DNA from: Crenothrix polyspora
GTDB lineage: Bacteria; Pseudomonadota; Gammaproteobacteria; Methylococcales; Methylomonadaceae
DNA: 64,000 nucleotides
NCBI RefSeq assembly: GCF_900163755.1
Contig: NZ_FUKI01000108.1
Coordinates: 1-64,000, forward strand
Direction: 5' to 3'
Made by a program: the position numbers and the translations under genes. This document shows, one piece after another, positions 53,746 to 62,345 of the stretch (position 1 is the stretch's first letter; each line of letters opens with the position of its first letter). A model generated the notes under the pieces. It was not told where the DNA came from. It worked only from the letters and a program-made list of their open reading frames with translations, and did no database searches.

Positions 53746-55803
53746 CTACCGACTGTTATCGTCAATACTATCATCCAAGTCTAATGCCTTCATCTCCAAG
53801 CCCTCAATCTCATGCAACGATTTCCCCGCAATGCCTTGTAAATCGCCGTACATGCCAATAGTGGCGTTCATCACTCGCTCAATCTGCGATTGCCGTTTTG
53901 CCCATTGCTTCATAATGACTTTACGCTCTTTGTCCAAATCTTCCTGCATGGTAGAGAAAGCTTCAACGATGGCTTCCACTCTTTGCCTAAAGCGTGGCCC
54001 AGTCAGATATTGATAGACCATTTCCGTTTTACTGTGTTGGCCTTCAGCAGACATTCTGGCCAGCCCAATTTGCAACAAACTGTCACGTAAAATAGTCGCT
54101 ACTGGCAAGGCCGCACGCGGACTGGTAATCCATATACCATCAATCACATCAAACGTATCAATGCCTTTAGGCAGCGTCTGGCTGACTAATACTGCAATAT
54201 CCGCCTTGGCATTACGCTGATCTTCGCGTAGTTTAACTAACCAGCCATCACTCCAGTTTTTGGTGCGTTTGGACTCCCACAATATAGTGCCACCGGTATT
54301 GCCAGTAGAGCTGATAACGCGCTGCACAGTATCGCCGCCAAATTCGCCTTTGGCCACTGGCTCTATCGAATCAAACGGAAACTTGAGCCGGAGCATATTT
54401 TCCAATTCCAGCTCTTGTACTTCGCCTTGTAACTGTTGCGAACCCTGCTCGGCTTTTTGTTTTAGCTCCTCAATTTTTTGCTGCATAGAAGCCATCTGCT
54501 GGTCTTTTTCCATTAGCTTGAGTTTTATGCTGTCTTCCACTTCACGCTTGGCTTGGCTACGCACATCGCTTAAACCATCTTGCACACGTTTTTCTACCGT
54601 AAGTTCCAACTCGCGTTTTTCATCGTCTAATTCACGTTGTTTTTTAATCAATTCAGCTTGCGCTTGCTGGGCTTCGGCAAGCTTTGCATCACGCACTTTT
54701 AACACTGCTTGCAGATCATCCAATTCACGGGCTTTGTTATCCAATTCAGCGGCAACCGCTAATTTGGCTTTTTGGCTTTCTTCACCGATTACCCGCAAAC
54801 GCTCGTTCTTCAACTGTTCCAGCAATTGTGCTTCTTTATTGCGCAGCCCTTGTTCACGTTGCGCCATAGTCTGATCTTTTTCGGCTAACTGTTGTTCAAA
54901 CTGCTGGCGTACCGCATTGGCTTCCTGTTTGGCCTGAGTACGCGCTTCGGTAATACTGTCTTGTACGCGCTTTTCTACGGTGAGTTCCAGCTCGCGTTTT
55001 TCATCGTCTAGCTGGCGTTGTTTTTTAATCAACTCGGCTTGGGCTTGCTGCGCTTCGGCCAATTTAGCATCGCGGGTTTTCAGTACGTCTTGCAGATCGT
55101 TTAATTCGCGTGCTTTATGGCTCAACTCTGCTGCAACCGACTGCTTGGCTTTCTGACTTTCTTCGACAATAACCCGCTCACGCTCCCGTTTTAATTGCTC
55201 GGTCATTTGCTGTTCTTTAGCCAGTAAACCTTGCTCACGCTGCGCCACTGCCCGATCTTTTTGTGCCAATTGCTGCTCAAACTGCTGGCGAATCGTATCG
55301 GCTTCTTGTTTGGCCTGAGTACGCGCTTCGGTAATGCTGTCTTGCACGCGCTTTTCTACCGTGAGTTCCAGCTCGCGTTTTTCATCATCTAATTGACGTT
55401 GTTTTTTAATTAACTCGGCTTGGGCTTGCTGCGCTTCGGCCAATTTAGCATCGCGGGTTTTTAGCACGTCGTGCATATCGGCCAGCTCACGCGCTTTGCT
55501 GTTTAGCTCTGCGGCAGCGGCTTGCCTGGCTTTTTTGCTTTCTTCAGCCATAATGCGTTCACGTTCGGCGTGTACTTGCTTGCCGACTTGCTCTGCCACT
55601 TGGGCTTCTACAGCGCGTTGCGCGTCCAGTAATTGTTTTTGCTGGTCACGTACTGCTTGCTCGCGTTGAGCGATGTCTTGGTCTTTTTGCTGTAATTGCT
55701 GCTCAAACTGTTTGCGGGTTGCCGCTAATAGAGGAGCGGCCAGCGATTCAGTCAAACGGTTTTCTGTACCACATTTAGTACAGATGATGGTAGCTTCGGT
55801 CAT
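53746..55803 (-). CDS. DUF2130 coiled-coil protein
   Basis: The ATG at 55803 is preferred because it starts MTEATIICTKCGTENRL, a short CxxC head typical of the family. The 685-residue protein has a long coiled coil (about 30-430) made of three tandem ~127-residue repeats. The C-terminal DUF2130 domain (LRLKFPFDSIEPVAKGEFGGD, ILWESKRTKNWSDGWLVKLR, GIDTFDVIDGIWI) has an E-x-K and Asp pattern reminiscent of restriction-fold nucleases. DUF2130 proteins have no established function. The N-terminal extension upstream of 55803 lacks conservation signals. Confidence 0.82.
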   Translation of the reverse strand: MTEATIICTKCGTENRLTESLAAPLLAATRKQFEQQLQQKDQDIAQREQAVRDQQKQLLDAQRAVEAQVAEQVGKQVHAERERIMAEESKKARQAAAAELNSKARELADMHDVLKTRDAKLAEAQQAQAELIKKQRQLDDEKRELELTVEKRVQDSITEARTQAKQEADTIRQQFEQQLAQKDRAVAQREQGLLAKEQQMTEQLKRERERVIVEESQKAKQSVAAELSHKARELNDLQDVLKTRDAKLAEAQQAQAELIKKQRQLDDEKRELELTVEKRVQDSITEARTQAKQEANAVRQQFEQQLAEKDQTMAQREQGLRNKEAQLLEQLKNERLRVIGEESQKAKLAVAAELDNKARELDDLQAVLKVRDAKLAEAQQAQAELIKKQRELDDEKRELELTVEKRVQDGLSDVRSQAKREVEDSIKLKLMEKDQQMASMQQKIEELKQKAEQGSQQLQGEVQELELENMLRLKFPFDSIEPVAKGEFGGDTVQRVISSTGNTGGTILWESKRTKNWSDGWLVKLREDQRNAKADIAVLVSQTLPKGIDTFDVIDGIWITSPRAALPVATILRDSLLQIGLARMSAEGQHSKTEMVYQYLTGPRFRQRVEAIVEAFSTMQEDLDKERKVIMKQWAKRQSQIERVMNATIGMYGDLQGIAGKSLHEIEGLEMKALDLDDSIDDNSR
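54510..55680 (-). repeat. Three in-gene tandem repeats, period 381 bp
   Basis: The string ATCAACTCGGCTTGGGCTTG (and close variants) recurs at 54646, 55027 and 55408, exactly 381 bp apart, or 127 codons. The protein repeat core is AKLAEAQQAQAELIKKQR followed by LDDEKRELELTVEKRVQD, nearly unchanged in all three units. The outer units diverge more at their far ends. The exact borders are approximate. Confidence 0.85.
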
Positions 55804-56163
55804 GGTTGGAGTTCCAATTTTAAAAAAGGTCAATCTCGGTGAATAAGGTTTAACTAATCCAGCAGTTGGGAGAGCTGTCAATACCACGCTGGCAATAAAA
55901 TACTGAATCTGCGAGCGCGTATTGTGCCTATCCACCAAAGATAACGCTAATGGTATTCCACAAATGGCGAAAACGCTTACGGTTGTTCAATTTCCCTGTA
56001 AAACCTTGTCGTTTTTAAGTTTGAATTTATGTTCGACCGTTATAGTGCCTCACTGCGCTCATATCGGAAACCTAATGCGGATGTGTAACTCTTGTCTAGT
56101 GGACGAGGCTGCACATTCGCTGGTGGTTTTTGAATACCACTGTATTTTTGGGAAAAAATAATA

Positions 56164-58503
56164 ATGAAGAAAAATTCAACTCAGAAAAAAGCCCGTCTTA
56201 TTAGCAAGGCTTTGTCGCTATGTATAGCAAGCTCTTGTTTAGTAAGCGTTGCTTATGCCGGTGAACAAGTCGATGAACGTACCCAAATAAATAGAAGTCA
56301 ACCAACAGCGACCGACGAAAAAACCGATTCAACCGCTATCGCATTACCGGATCTCGAAATCACGGATACCGGCAGCACCAGTATTGCCGTTTCTGGTTCC
56401 AGCACCGTGTTGAACAAAGAAACCTTGTTTAGGGATCATGTTGCCAACGTTAACGAAGCACTGCGTAAAGCCCCCGGTGTTTATGTACGTGACGAAGAAG
56501 GCATGGGCATTCGCCCCAACATCGGCATACGCGGCATGAACCCGTTCCGCTCCACTAAAATCCTGTTTATGGAAGATGGTCTACCGTTCAACTTTGCGCC
56601 GTATGGCGACAATGACATTTACTATCATCCGCCGGTTGAGCGTTACGACGGCATCGAAATTTTTAAAGGTGCCGACCTTACTCAGTTTGGTCCGCAAACC
56701 ATCAGTGGCGCAATCAACTACTTGACTCCCAAAATTCCCACCAAACCTGGCGGTTTTGCCAGTTTTACTGGCGGTAACCGCGACTACTTAAATGGTCACT
56801 TGCGTTATGGTGGCATGGCCAAAAATGTCAAGGGTGTTGATGGAGTCGGTGGTCTGATCGATTTTATCCATAAAGAAGGCAGCGGCGCCCGTGACAACAC
56901 CTTTGCCCAGCTCGACGATGTCAATCTCAAAGGTGTTATTAACATTAATGCCCAAAACACGCTGACGGTGCGCGGCGACTATTATCGGGAAGATTCGCAG
57001 TCAACCTTTGGTATCACCCAGAAGGAATATGAAAACTTTGGCCAGTTTTACAATCCCTTCAAGAACGACCACTACACGACCGAACGCTTTGGAACCTCGG
57101 CAACGCATGAATTTCGCTTTAATGACGATGTGACCTTATCGACCAGTTTTTACTGGTCAAAATTTAGCCGCGATTGGTGGCGGCAAATGAACCAGCAGCC
57201 GACCGATCCCTCACAAAGGCCTGATGGTAGTTTTTCGGCGGGCGAACAATGTGGCACGGCTTTTCGTGATGCGCGTTTAGCGGGTCAGCGGGTCGATGTT
57301 GACACTTGTAATTTCACCCGTGGCCGGTTGCGCGATTATGAAACCTGGGGATTTACCCAAAACCTGCACGCCAAACACCAGCTGTTTGGTATCGACAGTG
57401 AGTTCGATGCGGGTTACCGCGCCCATTTTGAAACCCAAAACCGATTAACAGTGGACGGTAACAGTCCGACTGCCCGCACCGGCAATACCATAGAAAATAA
57501 TGACCGTTTCGCAGATGCCTATTCAGGATTTGCCCAAAACCGATTTTTATGGGGCGATTGGACAGTTACACCCGGTGTGCGGGTCGAATCGGTCAGCTAC
57601 CAGCGTAGAAATAATTTACCTGGCGGCAAGCAAGGCCAATCTTCACTCACCGAAGTGTTGCCATCGTTTGCGATGACTTACACGCCCATCGATGAAGCGA
57701 TTTTGTTTTTTGACATGCACCGTGGGTTTGCACCGCCGCGCGTTGAGGATAGCGTTTATGCTAATGGCCAAAGTGTAGAAATTGGCGCAGAAAAAAGCTG
57801 GAACTATGAGCTCGGTGTACGCAGTCAACCGATGGCTGGCATGAAAACCGAACTGACTTATTTCCGTAATGATTTCGATGCGTTAACGGTACTAGGTACT
57901 GTGGGTGGTAATGATACGCCTGTAGCGCAAGGTTCGGCATTGTTTGAAGGCATTGAGTTTATGAACCGTATTGATGCGGGTGAAATGTTTAACTGGGAGC
58001 ATAATCCGTATTTGCAAATTGCCTATACCTGGTTGCCGACCGCGCAAAGCACTTCGCCTTTCCAGTGTATGCCGTTGTCTGATGGCACGATGTCGCCTGC
58101 TTGCCCTGGCGGTAATGTGGCAGGTTCAGAATCGGGTAAACGCTTGCCTTATACACCGGAGCATTTGCTGACCGCTACGCTGGGTTATTCGCATCCTAAT
58201 GGCTTTGATGCCCATTTTGAAACGGTTTTTGTCGCTGACCAGTTTGCTGATTTTAGAAGTTTGAACAGCGGTGCAGATCATCCGAACGGTGCCAATAGCC
58301 CTGCCGCCCTGTCGGGTCAATATGGTAAAATCAACGACTATGTGGTGGTCAATTTTTCTGCATCTTATAAGGTTCAAAAGGATCTGACCTTGTACGTGTC
58401 ACTGAAAAACATGCTCGACAACACCTATGTCGTCGACCGTGTCCGTGGTATCTTGCCGGGTTCGCCACGTCTTGTGCAGGCGGGTTTTAAATACGATTTT
58501 TAA
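56164..58503 (+). CDS. TonB-dependent outer-membrane receptor (FecA-like)
   Basis: The 779-residue protein has a signal peptide (LCIASSCLVSVAYA), a possible TonB box region (IALPDLEITDTG), a plug (VNEALRKAPGVYVRDEEG, RPNIGIRGMNP, IEIFKGADLTQFGPQTISGAINY) and a beta-barrel ending QAGFKYDF. The plug is of the FecA/iron-chelate type. It is followed by two unknown membrane proteins, TonB, ExbB, ExbD and a two-component pair. No Fur-like palindrome was seen upstream, so the substrate may not be iron; another metal or a chelator is possible. Confidence 0.88.
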   Translation: MKKNSTQKKARLISKALSLCIASSCLVSVAYAGEQVDERTQINRSQPTATDEKTDSTAIALPDLEITDTGSTSIAVSGSSTVLNKETLFRDHVANVNEALRKAPGVYVRDEEGMGIRPNIGIRGMNPFRSTKILFMEDGLPFNFAPYGDNDIYYHPPVERYDGIEIFKGADLTQFGPQTISGAINYLTPKIPTKPGGFASFTGGNRDYLNGHLRYGGMAKNVKGVDGVGGLIDFIHKEGSGARDNTFAQLDDVNLKGVININAQNTLTVRGDYYREDSQSTFGITQKEYENFGQFYNPFKNDHYTTERFGTSATHEFRFNDDVTLSTSFYWSKFSRDWWRQMNQQPTDPSQRPDGSFSAGEQCGTAFRDARLAGQRVDVDTCNFTRGRLRDYETWGFTQNLHAKHQLFGIDSEFDAGYRAHFETQNRLTVDGNSPTARTGNTIENNDRFADAYSGFAQNRFLWGDWTVTPGVRVESVSYQRRNNLPGGKQGQSSLTEVLPSFAMTYTPIDEAILFFDMHRGFAPPRVEDSVYANGQSVEIGAEKSWNYELGVRSQPMAGMKTELTYFRNDFDALTVLGTVGGNDTPVAQGSALFEGIEFMNRIDAGEMFNWEHNPYLQIAYTWLPTAQSTSPFQCMPLSDGTMSPACPGGNVAGSESGKRLPYTPEHLLTATLGYSHPNGFDAHFETVFVADQFADFRSLNSGADHPNGANSPAALSGQYGKINDYVVVNFSASYKVQKDLTLYVSLKNMLDNTYVVDRVRGILPGSPRLVQAGFKYDF

Positions 58504-58552
58504 CGGCCATAATGCTAACGCCTAATCAGACTAATTTAAGATAGGTAACGAT

Positions 58553-59131
58553 ATGACGAATCCGATGATTGATTCTCATCAATTAACCAAGTTTTTAATA
58601 CGTTTTCAGGCTATTTGTGCCTTAGTGTTGCTGATTATGATCAGCGGCCTGGATTTGTTTTTTCCAACCCAGTACGCCTTAAAAGCCGCCGTACATGGTA
58701 TTAGTGCCATTTCAGCATTGGTTGTAGCTACCTACATGACGCACCGTGCCTATTTTTTGTTGCGCGGTGGTAGAATCCATTACGAATCATTAAGAAATTG
58801 GGCATTAGGAGCAACCGTACTTAATTTTTTGGGCGCTGTCAGCGGTAACTGGATATACATGCGTTACCGTGGCCAAGACGGCCCCAGGGACTGGATACTG
58901 CAAAATGTGCCTAATTTCCATAACGTGTTGATGGAATTTAAGGAGTTCATATCCCTGTTCCCTTTTCCATTGATGGTGATAGCCACTTTTACTCTATTTT
59001 ATTACAAAGATCGTATTAATTTACGTCACGACATGAAGCAATTTATGGCCATTCTTATGATGGCCGCCTGGTTCTTTTTAATGCTGGGTTTTATGTCGGG
59101 GTTAATTTTGGCAAAACTACGCTTTGTTTAA
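58553..59131 (+). CDS. Four-helix membrane protein of unknown function
   Basis: The 192-residue protein has about four helices (CALVLLIMISGLDLFF, ISAISALVVATYM, FPFPLMVIATFTLFYY, FMAILMMAAWFFLMLGFMSG) and several His in or near them (AAVHGIS, MTHRAY, NFHNVL). These could bind haem or a metal, as in cytochrome b-like proteins; that is inference. It has an AGGTAACG ribosome site and lies 49 nt after the receptor gene and 11 nt before another membrane protein, so it belongs to the uptake locus. Confidence 0.65.
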   Translation: MTNPMIDSHQLTKFLIRFQAICALVLLIMISGLDLFFPTQYALKAAVHGISAISALVVATYMTHRAYFLLRGGRIHYESLRNWALGATVLNFLGAVSGNWIYMRYRGQDGPRDWILQNVPNFHNVLMEFKEFISLFPFPLMVIATFTLFYYKDRINLRHDMKQFMAILMMAAWFFLMLGFMSGLILAKLRFV

Positions 59132-59142
59132 AGGAAAATACG

Positions 59143-59586
59143 ATGAAGACGAACACATCAAACACAAAAAAATGGGATACGCTCGAACAAGATGGTATAC
59201 CGATTTATTCAGGCCCTATTGTTGCGGCAGCCTTGTCGGTATTATTGGGTTTATTGACTTTGGTGGTGACACACCATATCTCACGTTTAACAAAAGGCTT
59301 GGATCAAATGATTCATTCCTACGGTTACTGGATACCGGGTTCTACCGGTACCGGTCCTGACGGCAGCATTGGTTCTTACAGTGGCAAAGAAACATTAGCA
59401 TTACTTGTTTGGGGCGTACTCTGGCCGCTGCTCCATTATTTATGGCGCAAACAGGATTTTTCGCTCAGTGCGCTGATTCCGCTAGTTATCTGGGCTTTGA
59501 TTTTTTTAATGCTAGGTTTATTTCACCCCCTCATTGATCCTGTTGTGTTATTTATTGCGGGTTTTTTTGGCTATGCCGTGCCTTAA
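59143..59586 (+). CDS. Membrane protein of unknown function
   Basis: The 147-residue protein has an AAGGAAAA ribosome site. It has one helix near the N-terminus (IVAAALSVLLGLLTLVV, then THHISRL) and two or three more at the C-terminal side (LLVWGVLWPLLHYLW, LIPLVIWALIFLMLGL, PVVLFIAGFFGYAV). A Gly-rich SYGYWIPGSTGTGPDGSIGSYSG loop would face the periplasm. I recognise no family. A terminator follows, separating it from tonB. Confidence 0.6.
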   Translation: MKTNTSNTKKWDTLEQDGIPIYSGPIVAAALSVLLGLLTLVVTHHISRLTKGLDQMIHSYGYWIPGSTGTGPDGSIGSYSGKETLALLVWGVLWPLLHYLWRKQDFSLSALIPLVIWALIFLMLGLFHPLIDPVVLFIAGFFGYAVP

Positions 59587-59611
59587 CAATTAATAACAAC
59601 CGCCAAATACT

Positions 59612-59634
59612 AAGCCCATACGTTGGGCTTTTTT
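59612..59634 (+). terminator. Rho-independent terminator upstream of tonB
   Basis: AAGCCCA (59612-59618) pairs with TGGGCTT (59624-59630) and is followed by TTTT. It would reduce readthrough from the receptor and membrane-protein genes into tonB. Confidence 0.8.
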
Positions 59635-59665
59635 GCCATCGGACCAACGTATTTGCTGAATTTTA

Positions 59666-60544
59666 ATGACATCTGCCACAAAAAATGTAAAACAAGCCTC
59701 GTTATTGACAGTATTGGCCAGCGAGGTAAATCATCGCTCCCTGCTTGGCCTATTGGCTATTTTGGTGCTGCTGCTTCATATCATCGGTATGATTTGGTTA
59801 TTGCAACCCACGGATACCGTCAAGCCAGCCAAGGCAATCAAGATTGTGGAAGTGATATTAGCGCCAAAGCCCAAAATAGAACCTAAGCCAGAGCCGAAAC
59901 CAAAGCCAAAAGTTGTACAACCTGCACCGCCTAAAAAAATCCCACCCAAAAAGAAAGCAGGTAAACCGCCTGTTAAAGAGAAAACGCCGGTTGTACAAAA
60001 ACAAATTGAACAACCCAAGCCGAAACCGGTGCAAAAACCCATCGAGCGCCCTAAACCGCAAGCCGTTGTCCACAAGTCGGTAGAGCCGCCGCGACCACAA
60101 CCCGTATTGACCCGTAAACCGACAATGGCACCGGCTCCTACAACCTTTGCCAGTTCTACTAAAAAATGGACTCCACCGGTTTATGCCCCAACTTCCTCTT
60201 CTTCGGCATCAAAATCGGCGGTCAGACAGTCCGCTGAAAAAACGGGTAATAATGGCCATGACAGCAATAATGTCTCTTCCGGTGTGGTTGAATTGGCGCA
60301 GGCAAAACCCAGTTACCCGATGCGGGCAAAAAGTCGGAATATTGAGGGCTGGGTCAAAATAGAATTCACTGTGACAGCATCAGGGGCAGTCACTAATGCC
60401 CATGTTGTGGGTGCTTCGCCGTCTGGCATATTTGACGATGCCGCCTTGGCGGCTATCCAACGATTTAGGTTTAAAGCCAAGATGGTCAATGGTAAAGCCA
60501 TCAATGGCATAGCCACGAAAAAATTTAACTTTACCTTACATTAA
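59666..60544 (+). CDS. tonB: Energy transducer TonB
   Basis: The 292-residue protein has an N-terminal membrane anchor (LLAILVLLLHIIGMIWLL) and a long Pro/Lys-rich periplasmic linker (EPKPEPKPKPK, RPKPQAVVHK). The C-terminal TonB domain contains YPMRAKSRNIEGWVKIEFTV and FDDAALAAIQRFRF. It couples the ExbB-ExbD proton channel to the outer-membrane receptor. No good ribosome site was found. It is followed by exbB and exbD. Confidence 0.92.
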   Translation: MTSATKNVKQASLLTVLASEVNHRSLLGLLAILVLLLHIIGMIWLLQPTDTVKPAKAIKIVEVILAPKPKIEPKPEPKPKPKVVQPAPPKKIPPKKKAGKPPVKEKTPVVQKQIEQPKPKPVQKPIERPKPQAVVHKSVEPPRPQPVLTRKPTMAPAPTTFASSTKKWTPPVYAPTSSSSASKSAVRQSAEKTGNNGHDSNNVSSGVVELAQAKPSYPMRAKSRNIEGWVKIEFTVTASGAVTNAHVVGASPSGIFDDAALAAIQRFRFKAKMVNGKAINGIATKKFNFTLH

Positions 60545-60590
60545 ACGTGTCAAGCACCTAACATCCTTAACAAAAGAAGGTTATTTTTTA

Positions 60591-61256
60591 ATGTTTCAAA
60601 ATATTACTCCCACCCTTATCATCGATGGAACTTTGTACGCTTTACTGGTTTTTTCGGTAGTGACCTGGACATTGGTTGTTTTTAAATCCTGGCAATTCTG
60701 GAAAAATAGTGCCTGGAATAGCCGTTTTAACGAGGTATTTTGGAATACGGCTTCCTTGACAGAGGCCAGCGCCTTGCCTGAAAACAGCTTCAGAGGGCCG
60801 CAAGCGCGTATCGCCAGACAAGGGTTAACCTGGTTGGCAGAGCGTCGAAACTCATCTGGCAAGCAACTTAAATTTCATGGCTCGCCTAGCGAGTTGTTGG
60901 AACAGTCCATGCTCGTGCAGATGCAAAAAGAAGAACACCTGATGGAAAGCGGCCTGACCATGTTAGCCAGCATCAGCAGTACTGCCCCGTTTGTCGGTTT
61001 GTTCGGCACGGTATTGGGCATTATGCACGCCATGCACCAAATTACCGCCAGTGGTTCAACAAGCCTGGATGTGGTGGCAGGTCCTATCGGTGATGCTCTT
61101 ATTGCTACCGCCGTGGGTATAGCCGTCGCTGTACCCGCTGTGTTGGCCTATAACTTTTTCGTGCGTCGTGCCAAATTGCACCGCGTCGGGCTGGAAAATT
61201 TTTTGGTTAGCTTTATGCACGCGGCCTTAAGTTCTGAACTCCAAACCAAGGAATAA
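60591..61256 (+). CDS. exbB: ExbB/TolQ proton-channel protein
   Basis: The 221-residue protein has three helices: LYALLVFSVVTWTLVVF near 15, then LASISSTAPFVGLFGTVLGIMHAM and DALIATAVGIAVAVPAVLAYNFF, which are ExbB/TolQ hallmarks. A GAAGG ribosome site is present. It works with ExbD and TonB. It lies 2 nt before exbD. Confidence 0.92.
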   Translation: MFQNITPTLIIDGTLYALLVFSVVTWTLVVFKSWQFWKNSAWNSRFNEVFWNTASLTEASALPENSFRGPQARIARQGLTWLAERRNSSGKQLKFHGSPSELLEQSMLVQMQKEEHLMESGLTMLASISSTAPFVGLFGTVLGIMHAMHQITASGSTSLDVVAGPIGDALIATAVGIAVAVPAVLAYNFFVRRAKLHRVGLENFLVSFMHAALSSELQTKE

Positions 61257-61258
61257 TC

Positions 61259-61669
61259 ATGGCTTTTAAACCACGATCAGACAGTGATGGTGCTATGAGC
61301 GAGATCAACGTCACGCCGCTGGTTGATGTGATGTTGGTATTGGTGATTATTTTACTGGTCACCGCACCCTTATTGACACAATCCGTTCATGTCACCTTAC
61401 CGAAAACATCCGAAACCACGCCGAATATAGATGCACAACCGTTGCAACTTGGCATCGACGTGCAAGGCGGCATAATCTTGAACAAACAGCCGGTTGAAAG
61501 TTTGGCCGCATTGGAAACAATTTTAACGGCGGAGTTCGTCAAAAATAAGGAAGTAGCCGTCCATTTGTATGCCGACCAAGGCGTGGTGTATAAAAAAGTT
61601 GCCGAAGTCATGGCCACTGTGCAACAAGCCGGTATCGCTAAAATCGCTTTCGTAACAGTTGAAGAGTAG
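61259..61669 (+). CDS. exbD: ExbD biopolymer transport protein
   Basis: The 136-residue protein has one N-terminal helix with the essential Asp (SEINVTPLVDVMLVLVIILLV) and a periplasmic tail (GVVYKKVAEVMATVQQAGIAKIAFV) of the ExbD/TolR type. It carries the proton-translocating Asp of the channel. An AAGGAATAATC leader precedes the ATG, overlapping the end of exbB. Confidence 0.93.
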   Translation: MAFKPRSDSDGAMSEINVTPLVDVMLVLVIILLVTAPLLTQSVHVTLPKTSETTPNIDAQPLQLGIDVQGGIILNKQPVESLAALETILTAEFVKNKEVAVHLYADQGVVYKKVAEVMATVQQAGIAKIAFVTVEE

Positions 61670-61682
61670 GTAACTGGATTAG

Positions 61683-62345
61683 ATGCGTTTGTTACTGGTT
61701 GAGGATGATTTTACCTTATCAACGTCCTTAAAAACTGATTTGGTCAATGCCGGTTACGCCGTGGATATCGCCAACGATGGCGAACGTGGCGAGTTTTTAG
61801 GGATGACGGAAAATTACGATATTGTCATCCTCGATTTAGGGCTACCCAAGATGTCCGGTTTAGAGGTGCTACAAAAATGGCGTGCCGCTAACAATAATGT
61901 GCCGGTGATTGTATTAACCGCACGGGATGCGTGGCACGAAAAAGTCGATGGCTTTAAGGCCGGTGCAGATGATTATTTAGGCAAACCCTTTCATCTTCAG
62001 GAGCTGTTAGTTCGGTTGCAAGCCTTGTTAAAACGTACGTACAACCAGAATCAAAGCGGTTTACAAGCAGAAGGTTTAAGCTTAAATGAAGAGCAACAAA
62101 CCGTCATTGTTAATGGCGAAACAGTTAATTTAACGGCGATTGAATACCGGCTATTACGTTATTTTATGCTGCATTCGGGGAAGGTACTCAGTAAAGCCCA
62201 CTTGGGTGAGCATATTTATGACTATGACAGCGACCCTGACAGCAATGTGATTGAAGTTTACATCAATCGGCTGCGCCGTATTGTTGGCAATGAGTTGATT
62301 CAAACGCGCCGTGGCCAAGGGTATGTGTTTGGCCAAAAACCATGA
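61683..62345 (+). CDS. OmpR/PhoB-type response regulator
   Basis: The 220-residue protein has a receiver domain with the phosphorylated Asp51 in VILDLGLPKMSG and the Lys of LGKPFHLQEL. The C-terminal winged helix contains LTAIEYRLLRYFM and VIEVYINRLRRIVG. It begins 13 nt after exbD, and its stop overlaps the kinase start. It resembles the PmrA/QseB-like group. It likely controls this uptake locus. Confidence 0.92.
   Translation: MRLLLVEDDFTLSTSLKTDLVNAGYAVDIANDGERGEFLGMTENYDIVILDLGLPKMSGLEVLQKWRAANNNVPVIVLTARDAWHEKVDGFKAGADDYLGKPFHLQELLVRLQALLKRTYNQNQSGLQAEGLSLNEEQQTVIVNGETVNLTAIEYRLLRYFMLHSGKVLSKAHLGEHIYDYDSDPDSNVIEVYINRLRRIVGNELIQTRRGQGYVFGQKP

Noticed and set aside
54260-54874. Plus-strand frame of 204 codons, very Ser/Cys-rich
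   Set aside because: It is the antisense of the repetitive DUF2130 coiled coil, and its composition mirrors the Glu/Gln/Lys codons of the real gene.
54510-55680. CRISPR-like periodic repeats
   Set aside because: The period is 381 bp and in frame with a coiled-coil gene. There are no short direct repeats with unique spacers anywhere in the window.
55939-56163. Fur box upstream of the TonB-dependent receptor
   Set aside because: No GATAATGATAATCATTATC-like 19-mer or hexamer array was found in this interval.
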